A stretch of 11,285 nt of DNA, taken from positions 25,224 through 36,508 of the forward strand of contig DDHX01000026.1 in NCBI GenBank assembly GCA_002338255.1. The letters are read 5' to 3'. Under the pieces are notes generated by a model. The model was not told the origin of the DNA. It worked only from the letters and a program-made list of their open reading frames with translations, and ran no database searches. Both the position numbers and the translations under genes were made by a program. Of this stretch, positions 6,666-11,285 are shown piece by piece (position 1 is the stretch's first letter; each line of letters begins with the position of its first letter). This stretch comes from Ruminococcaceae bacterium UBA1865 (GTDB taxonomy: Bacteria; Bacillota; Clostridia; Oscillospirales; Acutalibacteraceae).

Positions 6666-7542
6666 TTTTCACGGCACGCACAGAAGTCATTCGTATTTTG
6701 AGGGCTGGTATTTTAAGCACCAGAGCACGGTGAATGCCATCGCCTTTATCCCCGGAGTTAATTTCGATGAACAGGGTGAAAAAAAGGCGTTTATACAAGT
6801 GATTACGAGGGATGCATCCTTCCAAATCAACTATCCGTATTCCGCGTTCCGCGTGTGCCGGCAAAGGCCCGCAGTGCGTATCGGAAATAATGTTTTTTCC
6901 GATAAAGGAGTAAAAATTGATATTCGCGATTCAAAAATAAATTGTACCGGAACAATCAAATACGGGCCGCTTACTCCGCTGAAGTCTGACATTATGGGTC
7001 CATTCCGATTTGTTCCGTTTATGGAGTGCAATCATGGCGTGATCAGCATGAAACACAGCTTAACCGGCTCGCTTACATTAAACGGTGAGGAAATTGATTT
7101 AAACGGCGGTCACGGATACATTGAAAAGGATTGGGGAACTTCCTTTCCGACGCGCTATCTTTGGGTGCAGTGCAATCGATTTACCGAGAATTCGTGCAGC
7201 ATTATGGTTTCGATTGCCGAAATCCCGTTTGGTGGTCTTCATTTTCAAGGTTGTATCGGCGTGGTCAATTTTAAAGGAATGGAATACCGATTCGCCACTT
7301 ACAACGGAGTGAAAATCGTTCGCTGCAATGAAGCCGGATTTATACTTAAGCAAGGGGAGTATGTCCTTGAGGTGGACATGCTGTCAAAATCCCCGCAGCA
7401 GCTGTTTGCTCCCAAATCCGGCGTGATGACGCGTATGATTCGTGAAAATACATCTTGCCGTGCGCGCTTTCGTTTTTACCGCCGAAATGTATTGTTATTT
7501 GATTTAAAGAGTGATGAAGCGGGATATGAGTACGTAAAGTAA
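6658..7542 (+). CDS. Tocopherol cyclase-like (VTE1/CrtC-related) protein
   Basis: The product, 294 residues, resembles the tocopherol cyclase family and the related CrtC/AttH lipocalin-like barrels. Family features visible are the N-terminal SYFEGWYFKHQ (12-22) and GGHGYIEKDWGTSFPTRYLW (150-169), the most conserved block. The protein is beta-rich throughout, has no signal peptide and no membrane helix, and is shorter than plant VTE1. Tocopherol is not known from Clostridia, so the real reaction is unknown; an isoprenoid or other hydrophobic substrate is a guess from the fold. ATG 6658 overlaps the preceding oxidoreductase by 8 bases, with GAGAGGA (6644-6650) as ribosome site, which implies translational coupling and a shared pathway. 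No terminator is obvious before the sigma-G-like promoter at 7562. Confidence 0.82.
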   Translation: MNNFHGTHRSHSYFEGWYFKHQSTVNAIAFIPGVNFDEQGEKKAFIQVITRDASFQINYPYSAFRVCRQRPAVRIGNNVFSDKGVKIDIRDSKINCTGTIKYGPLTPLKSDIMGPFRFVPFMECNHGVISMKHSLTGSLTLNGEEIDLNGGHGYIEKDWGTSFPTRYLWVQCNRFTENSCSIMVSIAEIPFGGLHFQGCIGVVNFKGMEYRFATYNGVKIVRCNEAGFILKQGEYVLEVDMLSKSPQQLFAPKSGVMTRMIRENTSCRARFRFYRRNVLLFDLKSDEAGYEYVK

Positions 7543-7561
7543 TTTCAACTTATTGAAAATA

Positions 7562-7591
7562 TGAATATGGTCATTTGGTTTGCACATAATA
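7562..7591 (+). promoter_or_regulatory. Sigma-G-type forespore promoter
   Basis: TGAATA (7562-7567) and CATAATA (7585-7591) are separated by 17 bases. This matches the published sigma-G consensus (TGAATA, 17-18 bases, CATACTA) in 12 of 13 positions, and no good sigma-A pair is present here. The expected transcription start, about 6 bases on, falls next to the Shine-Dalgarno AGGAGG (7597-7602), giving a very short leader. It would place the two small genes downstream under late forespore control. Confidence 0.65.
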
Positions 7592-7610
7592 GCGGCAGGA
7601 GGTGATTGTT

Positions 7611-7745
7611 GTGCCAAAGGACAGCCAGCCAGATAATAAGAAGGATCGAATCAAAAAGGCAAATGGACAAACACCGATTACACAGGAAAATCAAAATCAA
7701 AACAAAAATGCTAAAAAACAGTCTATTAAAAATAATGATGTTTAG
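7611..7745 (+). CDS. 44-residue hydrophilic K/N/Q-rich small protein, probably spore-related
   Basis: Unrecognised small protein. The GTG start at 7611 follows the excellent site AGGAGGTGAT (7597-7606). The product begins MPKDSQPDNKKDR and ends IKNNDV. Lys, Asn and Gln make up 23 of 44 residues (9 K, 8 N, 6 Q). There is no Cys and no aromatic residue, so it is probably disordered or folds on a partner such as DNA. This composition, with the sigma-G-like promoter, suggests a minor small acid-soluble spore protein-like role, but I recognise no named Ssp family motif. The stop abuts the ribosome site of the next small gene (gap 12 bases), so the two form a mini-operon. Confidence 0.72.
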   Translation: MPKDSQPDNKKDRIKKANGQTPITQENQNQNKNAKKQSIKNNDV

Positions 7746-7757
7746 GGAGGAAAAGCC

Positions 7758-7910
7758 GTGGCAAAAGCGGGAATGAGGCGCCCGGACCCAAAGGAGCCGC
7801 ACGGAACGGAAAGCAATCATAAAACGCATATACCAAAGAATGATGTATCCCCGGTACCTGAAATTCAAGGGAAGGCAAAACACACAAAAGAAAGATCCAA
7901 TCCAATATAA
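7758..7910 (+). CDS. 50-residue hydrophilic small protein, probably spore-related
   Basis: Unrecognised small protein with a GTG start at 7758, placed 7 bases after GGAGG (7746-7750). It begins MAKAGMRRPDPKEPHGTESN and contains a PVPEIQGKAK segment. It has 7 Pro, 7 Lys and 4 His, and no Cys or aromatic residue. The regular proline spacing and ordered motif content look like a conserved family rather than random sequence; I have an unverified impression of similar short proteins in other spore-forming clostridia. It is the second gene of the mini-operon under the sigma-G-like promoter, and its stop codon lies at the base of the terminator stem. A role in the spore core is inferred from context only. 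Confidence 0.75.
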   Translation: MAKAGMRRPDPKEPHGTESNHKTHIPKNDVSPVPEIQGKAKHTKERSNPI

Positions 7911-7949
7911 CAATAAGAGCGGGGCTTTCACTCCGCTCTTATTGTTATG
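7906..7949. terminator. Bidirectional terminator between two convergent small-gene pairs
   Basis: The arms 7908-7922 and 7933-7947 pair perfectly over 15 positions (core AGAGCGG/CCGCTCT) with a 10-base loop; one A-T and one U-G pair extend the stem outward. The T-rich strand on each side lets it work both ways. The arms contain the TAA stop (7908-7910) of the + strand gene and the TAA stop (7947-7945) of the minus strand gene. Confidence 0.85.
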
Positions 7950-8136
7950 ATTTTTTCATTAAATCTTCCGCAAATTGGTGCAATTCCTCCGCCGAATAAA
8001 AATTTTCTTTGTGCTGATTGATTTCCTGCTGTATTTCATCGGGAAGGGAAGATAGATAATCATTCGTAGTTTCGTCGTTACCAAGCATTTCGTTTACGAT
8101 GGGTACATTGGCGCTGCCATAATAAAAATTATTCGT
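7945..8136 (-). CDS. Small clostridial protein, paralogue of the neighbour; start codon appears to be ACG
   Basis: An open frame encodes about 63 residues, reading NNFYYGSANVPIVNEMLG near the start and ending HQFAEDLMKKS. The segment YLSSLPDEIQQEI plus SAEELHQFAEDL aligns with YFSALPKQKQEEI and SKQEMHAYVQSL of the gene at 8283-8456 (about 12 identities in 33 columns), so the frame is real. The ribosome site GAGGTGATT is followed two bases later by ACG (8136-8134), exactly where the paralogue has ATG after GGGGTGATT. No ATG, GTG or TTG lies at usable spacing; the first in-frame ATG (8088) has no ribosome site and would remove the N-terminus. Either ACG is used inefficiently, or the start has been lost by mutation or a sequencing error. 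The function is unknown. Confidence 0.6.
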   Translation of the reverse strand, partial: TNNFYYGSANVPIVNEMLGNDETTNDYLSSLPDEIQQEINQHKENFYSAEELHQFAEDLMKKS

Positions 8137-8164
8137 AGAATCACCTCTTTTGTCTATGTAGACC

Positions 8165-8186
8165 GGGTGAGGTTTGAACCTCACCC
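8165..8186. repeat. Perfect 10-bp inverted repeat in the leader of the small minus-strand gene
   Basis: GGGTGAGGTT (8165-8174) and AACCTCACCC (8177-8186) are perfect complements with only a 2-base centre, so the hairpin would open to a 4-base loop. No T run follows on either strand, so it is not a classical terminator. It sits about 17 bases upstream of the minus-strand ribosome site. A competing small hairpin, ACCCT (8183-8187) with AGGGT (8191-8195), shares one arm. It could be a leader structure or a protein-binding palindrome. Confidence 0.6.
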
Positions 8187-8282
8187 TAACAGGGTATATA
8201 TCCATGCACAAGGCACGTTTTTTTAAATACGATATAGGCCCTGCCGCTATTATCATTGCCATCCTGCTCAAAGATATAACTG

Positions 8283-8456
8283 TTAAATTTTGTTTGTCAG
8301 GCTTTGCACATAAGCGTGCATTTCTTGCTTTGATTCAATTTGGTGTGTGTGGCCAATAATTTCTTCTTGCTTTTGTTTAGGCAGCGCTGAAAAGTATTCC
8401 ATGGCGTCCACATTCTGTGCAAGAGCCATCCCAAAGCCAAGCGGCAGACTATCCAT
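8283..8456 (-). CDS. 57-residue small clostridial protein, paralogue of the 7945-8136 gene
   Basis: ATG 8456 follows GGGGTGATTGA at normal spacing. The product starts MDSLPLGFGMALAQNVDAME and ends HAYVQSLTNKI. It is probably two or three amphipathic helices: an N-terminal GFGMALAQN segment, then YFSALPKQKQEEIIGHTHQI, then SKQEMHAYVQSL. It has no Cys, signal peptide or membrane helix. From memory, short proteins with a GFGMALAQN...F..L...E...I...H...SK.EM..YV motif occur widely in Clostridia, without known function. A longer overlapping frame at 8297-8587 covers the same DNA but lacks a ribosome site. The paralogous gene lies 146 bases downstream on the same strand, and no terminator is seen between them, so one transcript may carry both. 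Confidence 0.8.
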   Translation of the reverse strand: MDSLPLGFGMALAQNVDAMEYFSALPKQKQEEIIGHTHQIESKQEMHAYVQSLTNKI

Positions 8457-8472
8457 TCAATCACCCCTTTCA

Positions 8473-8501
8473 TAGTTTTCACTGTACCGAAAAAATCATA
8501 C
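8473..8501 (-). promoter_or_regulatory. Possible sigma-G-like promoter for the small minus-strand genes
   Basis: Reading the minus strand, GTATG (8501-8497) matches the sigma-G -35 form GYATR. After 17 bases comes AAAACTA (8479-8473), which matches 4 of the 6 specified positions of CATNMTA. The ribosome site GGGG begins 5 bases further on, the same geometry as at the + strand sigma-G-like promoter. The -10 is imperfect, so this is a weak call. Confidence 0.3.
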
Positions 8502-8588
8502 AGGCTTATTTTAGAGAATTTAAAGGATATGCCGCAAAATTTTTCGAGGTGATTATAACGGCTTTCTTTATAATTTATATTTTTCAAT

Positions 8589-8624
8589 AAAAAACAGACG
8601 GGGGAGAAAGTTCTCCGCCGTCTG
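8589..8624 (-). terminator. Rho-independent terminator of the GH25 muramidase gene
   Basis: CAGACGG (8595-8601) pairs with CCGTCTG (8618-8624). After one G-G mismatch, GGAGAA (8603-8608) pairs with TTCTCC (8611-8616). On the minus strand the hairpin is followed by six T residues (8594-8589). It lies 20 bases beyond the muramidase stop codon. Confidence 0.85.
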
Positions 8625-8643
8625 CTAAAATGTACGTATTATG

Positions 8644-10074
8644 TTATGCGACCGTAACAATGCACTGCCGTACCGCCGATTGGTTTGGCAATGTGGAATA
8701 AACGCCGGTGCAGCCTTTTCCAACTGCTTTAATTTTATACAGGTAGCTGTTGCCGTATTTCGTAACTTGCACGGTGCTGATTACGCTGCCGTTTGCGGTT
8801 GTAAACTTTGGTACCCCTGTTACGCCGACGGGTGTAAATTTAAATTGATAGGTTTTTCCACGCTGCATGGTAATTGCCGCAGGCGTGTCGGAAACTAATC
8901 CGCTTGCCTTACCATATGCTGTGAAGGAGGCGGAGGAGCCGTCTGACGCAGATGTTGTAATGACTGCAATTCCGGCGTTCACGTTTGTGATTCTATAGAG
9001 ATATCCGCCGCTGGTCTTACCGTAGAAGGCCACAGTTACCGCGGAGGAATTGGAAGAAACAGCTTTAGGAGCCACCACAGCGGCGGTCGTTATTTTGTAG
9101 ATGTAACTACTGTTTGTGCCAAAGGAATAAGGTGATCCGGTGTCACACTGCAGGGTGTTGACAACCGTTGTGCCGTGCTCCCCGGCCGGGTAGTTTATGT
9201 AGGAATAATCAAGGTCTACATTGCCGCTGATTCCGGGAACAGAGCCGGTGCTGGTGTATTGCCATATGGTAAACGGATTTTTCGTGCTGGGAGAGTCCAC
9301 ATTGTAGTGTGCCAGCCACAGGTCATAAGAGCCTAACCGGGTCATATCCAAGTAAGTTGAACACCAATATGGGTTCGCGTACACCATGGGAGTATAACCG
9401 GCAGCCCTCACAGCTTCGCAAAATGTGACAACCATATCGGTTATTCCTGCTTTGCCGAGCGCTTGAAGCTCCCCATGCTCTACGTCACAGATGATGGGAT
9501 AATTCCACTGGTATGGTTTAATAGCGTCAATAAATTGGCTTGCCTGTTTTTGTACATCGCCGGCGCGCAGAAAGTGATATGCGCCAATATTCAACCCTGC
9601 GGCGGCGGCTCCCTGCGCATTGGTTGTAAAGTTCGGGTCTATATAGTCAACACCCTCTGTTGCTTTAATCAAAGCAAAATTGATTCCGCTGGCCTTCACC
9701 GCATTCCAGTCGATACTGCCCTGGTGCTTTGAAATATCAATTCCTCTGTAGGCAACCTGTACGGTGCAGGTTCCATAGGAGCCGTCAACCGTCTTGGCGG
9801 TCACATCGGTACGGCCAAAGCCCACAGCGGTTACCGAACCGTTGCTGTCAACGGTTGCCACATTGCGGTTGCTTGACGACCATGTTACGTCAGCTTCACA
9901 GCCCATCAGGGAAGCGGTGAGCTGCGCGTTGTCCCCGACATTTAACGATAGAAGCGTACTGCTCATATCGAGCTGGAGTGTGCCATCCGAGTTTATGCCC
10001 GACGCAAAAGCGGGAATGCTGAATGCTGCAACCATTACAAGTGATAGTACAAGTGAGAGTAGCCTTTTTTTCAT
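8644..10074 (-). CDS. Secreted GH25 muramidase (lysozyme) with Big2 and duplicated C-terminal modules
   Basis: N-acetylmuramidase cleaving the MurNAc-GlcNAc bond of peptidoglycan outside the cell. The product has 476 residues. The signal peptide covers 1-24 (KKR, hydrophobic core, AFA cleavage site). An Ig-like Big2 domain spans about 33-108, with VTWSSSNRNVATVD and GSVTAVGFGRTDVTA. The GH25 barrel spans about 109-292: RGIDISKHQGSIDW (110-123), catalytic D197/E199 in IICDVEHG, and IWQYTSTGSVPGISGNVDLD near its end. Residues about 308-476 form two related beta-rich modules sharing a Y-[IL]-Y-[KR]-I signature, perhaps for wall binding. ATG 10074 follows GGAGG with 6-base spacing; an in-frame upstream extension to 10191 would bury the signal peptide and has no ribosome site. 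No holin or phage gene is near, so a housekeeping, germination or mother-cell-lysis role is more likely than prophage lysis. Confidence 0.93.
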   Translation of the reverse strand: MKKRLLSLVLSLVMVAAFSIPAFASGINSDGTLQLDMSSTLLSLNVGDNAQLTASLMGCEADVTWSSSNRNVATVDSNGSVTAVGFGRTDVTAKTVDGSYGTCTVQVAYRGIDISKHQGSIDWNAVKASGINFALIKATEGVDYIDPNFTTNAQGAAAAGLNIGAYHFLRAGDVQKQASQFIDAIKPYQWNYPIICDVEHGELQALGKAGITDMVVTFCEAVRAAGYTPMVYANPYWCSTYLDMTRLGSYDLWLAHYNVDSPSTKNPFTIWQYTSTGSVPGISGNVDLDYSYINYPAGEHGTTVVNTLQCDTGSPYSFGTNSSYIYKITTAAVVAPKAVSSNSSAVTVAFYGKTSGGYLYRITNVNAGIAVITTSASDGSSASFTAYGKASGLVSDTPAAITMQRGKTYQFKFTPVGVTGVPKFTTANGSVISTVQVTKYGNSYLYKIKAVGKGCTGVYSTLPNQSAVRQCIVTVA

Positions 10075-10218
10075 GATTTTCCTCCGTTTGTTTTCGTTTT
10101 TTCTGCAGGATTCCGACTGACCCGCTGATTTATTCGTATAGGAAGTATTTTGCAGCACTGAATTGGTCACAGAGTAAGCACAGCACCGCATAAATACAAT
10201 AGAATTGATATGTTTCTA

Positions 10219-10247
10219 ATTATATTTTTATTTACTAATTATGTCAA
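10219..10247 (-). promoter_or_regulatory. Perfect consensus sigma-A promoter of the GH25 gene, with long leader
   Basis: On the minus strand, TTGACA (10247-10242) and TATAAT (10224-10219) are separated by exactly 17 bases. The predicted start near 10212 leaves a leader of about 138 bases before ATG 10074. I looked for known riboswitch cores and found no convincing match. Confidence 0.88.
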
Positions 10248-10515
10248 GTAACTACACCAAGAAACACCATATATTTTAAACCGACTTTTTTGATCAATTT
10301 GCCAGTCAATCATTCAAAAAATGTTAAATTTTTACATACTACAGTTATGAATACCTTGATTACTGCTGTAATATTGGCGGTTATCACTTGAATGGATCGG
10401 ATATACCTTAAAGAGCAGCGCAACAGAGTGGGGAGCTTATTACAAAAATTACCAAATATTTTATTAAGTTTATTTTAAGTATCTTCAATTAACAAGAGTG
10501 AGAGTAAAATTATAT
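10248..10515. other. Divergent intergenic region with no gene seen
   Basis: This is the A/T-rich spacer between the divergent muramidase and prfC promoters. It contains only tiny frames without ribosome sites (14 residues from 10346 and 28 residues from 10392, both + strand). I saw no strong hairpin, repeat or RNA gene. Confidence 0.6.
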
Positions 10516-10544
10516 TTGATTATTTTGGATAAATGATTTACAAT
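10516..10544 (+). promoter_or_regulatory. Sigma-A promoter of prfC
   Basis: TTGATT (10516-10521) and TACAAT (10539-10544) are separated by 17 bases, matching the consensus at 4 of 6 and 5 of 6 positions. The predicted start near 10551 gives a leader of about 25 bases that carries GGAGGA before the TTG start of prfC. Confidence 0.75.
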
Positions 10545-10576
10545 TAGGTGTATTTCAATTGGCTGGAGGAAGAAAT

Positions 10577-11285
10577 TTGTCAAGTAACGTAAACGAGATC
10601 AAAAGAAGAAGAACTTTCGCAATTATTTCTCACCCTGATGCGGGCAAGACCACCTTAACAGAAAAATTTTTGCTGTACGGCGGCGCCATTGCGTTGGCAG
10701 GGTCGGTAAAGGGCAAAAAAACAGCGAAACATGCCGTTTCTGACTGGATGGAAATAGAGAAGCAGAGAGGAATTTCCGTGACTTCCTCCGTAATGCAGTT
10801 CAATTACAATAATTATTGTATTAATATTCTGGATACGCCTGGGCATCAGGATTTCTCCGAAGATACCTACCGCACGCTGATGGCTGCCGATTCGGCGGTA
10901 ATGGTCATCGATGCCTCCAAAGGTGTTGAAAAGCAGACCAGAAAACTATTTAAAGTTTGTATGTTAAGGGATATTCCGATTTTTACTTTTATCAATAAAA
11001 TGGATCGGGATGCGAGAAACCCATTTGATTTATTGGAAGAGATCGAAAAAGAACTGGGGATTAAGACCTTTCCGATGAATTGGCCGATTGGTTCCGGCAA
11101 AGACTTCAAGGGCGTATATGATCGAAACAGAAAAGAGATTATTGCGTTTACGGCCAACAACGGGCAGCGTGAAGTTGAATCCACGGAAGTGGATATCAAC
11201 GACGCAAAGCTGGACTCGCTGATTACCGAATACTACCGTAAAATTCTTGTCGATGACATTGAACGGCTGGATGGCGCAGGCTACG
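10577..11285 (+). CDS. prfC: Peptide chain release factor 3 (RF3), 3' partial
   Basis: Translational GTPase that removes RF1/RF2 from the ribosome after peptide release. About 236 N-terminal residues are present of roughly 525-530; the window ends inside the gene. The G domain is complete: G1 SHPDAGKTT (18-26), the switch region [16 protein letters not shown]3 DTPGHQDF and G4 [17 protein letters not shown] and [17 protein letters not shown] separate RF3 from EF-G and LepA. No ATG or GTG suits the N-terminus: TTG 10577 follows GGAGGA (10565-10570) by 6 bases and gives [23 protein letters not shown], the usual RF3 opening. It has its own promoter at 10516-10544 and is divergent from the muramidase gene. 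Confidence 0.95.
   Translation, partial: MSSNVNEIKRRRTFAIISHPDAGKTTLTEKFLLYGGAIALAGSVKGKKTAKHAVSDWMEIEKQRGISVTSSVMQFNYNNYCINILDTPGHQDFSEDTYRTLMAADSAVMVIDASKGVEKQTRKLFKVCMLRDIPIFTFINKMDRDARNPFDLLEEIEKELGIKTFPMNWPIGSGKDFKGVYDRNRKEIIAFTANNGQREVESTEVDINDAKLDSLITEYYRKILVDDIERLDGAGY

Noticed and set aside
7545..7931. 128-codon hydrophobic minus-strand frame
   Set aside because: It is antisense to the two small + strand genes, which have strong ribosome sites; its hydrophobicity is what A/T-rich Lys/Asn codons give when read backwards.
8165..8186. GGTTTGAACC core resembling a tRNA T-arm
   Set aside because: The stem is not compatible with a 5-bp T-stem and 7-base loop, and no acceptor, D or anticodon arms are nearby.
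8137..8271. Upstream extension of the ACG-start small gene to ATG 8271
   Set aside because: It would translate through the hairpin and the clear ribosome site, and no ribosome site precedes ATG 8271.
8297..8587. 96-codon minus-strand frame overlapping the 57-residue small gene
   Set aside because: No ribosome site, and the alternative frame has a proper site and aligns with its neighbouring paralogue.
8644..10074. GH25 muramidase as part of a prophage lysis cassette
   Set aside because: No holin, integrase or structural phage gene is visible; it has a signal peptide and its own sigma-A promoter.
10075..10191. N-terminal extension of the GH25 protein by 39 residues
   Set aside because: The extension would bury the signal peptide, has no ribosome site, and the internal ATG at 10074 has an ideal GGAGG.
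10346..10478. Two tiny + strand frames of 14 and 28 residues
   Set aside because: No Shine-Dalgarno, no composition bias suggesting coding, and nothing downstream to regulate as a leader peptide.
1..11285. CRISPR arrays, rRNA/tRNA genes, transposons or a defence system
   Set aside because: I found no regularly spaced repeats, RNA-gene consensus, transposase or nuclease motifs in either strand.

Overview
The window looks like a chromosomal segment from an endospore-forming, low-to-moderate G+C Firmicute of the class Clostridia, possibly Oscillospiraceae-like. The reasons are strong AGGAGG-type ribosome binding sites, TTG/GTG starts, a close match to a forespore sigma-G promoter, a Gram-positive style PhoP/PhoR pair, and small proteins typical of spore formers. 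Taxonomy is inferred from style and not from any search.

Left third (1-3874): the end of a phosphate uptake and signalling cluster on the + strand. It holds the 3' part of pstB (cut by the window edge), phoU, the response regulator phoP/phoB and the sensor kinase phoR, packed with 12-base gaps after phoU and closed by a rho-independent terminator. PstB powers phosphate import, PhoU couples transporter state to the kinase, and PhoR/PhoP drive the Pho response.

Next (3886-5282): a small arsenic operon with a consensus sigma-A promoter (TTGACA-17-TATAAT) whose -10 box lies inside a perfect inverted repeat, probably the ArsR operator. It encodes ArsR, a GNAT acetyltransferase of the phosphinothricin/arsinothricin (ArsN-like) type and the metallochaperone ArsD, then two hairpins. 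No ArsA, ArsB/Acr3 or ArsC follows, so ArsD lacks its usual partner here.

Middle (5331-7542): a two-gene unit with an 8-base overlap. It pairs a DAO-type FAD oxidoreductase carrying a minimal C-terminal Rieske motif with a tocopherol-cyclase/CrtC-like protein. The substrate is unknown.

7562-8624: a cluster of very small genes. On the + strand, a sigma-G-like promoter precedes two 44- and 50-residue hydrophilic proteins with no aromatic residues. Converging on them are two minus-strand paralogues of about 57-63 residues, one of which has ACG exactly where its start codon should be. A shared bidirectional terminator separates the two pairs.

Right (8644-11285): a secreted GH25 muramidase on the minus strand (signal peptide, Ig-like Big2, GH25, duplicated C-terminal module) with a perfect sigma-A promoter and a leader of about 138 nt. 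After a gene-free intergenic stretch comes the start of prfC (release factor 3) on the + strand, with a TTG start and cut by the window end. I saw no RNA genes, CRISPR arrays, insertion sequences or phage genes.
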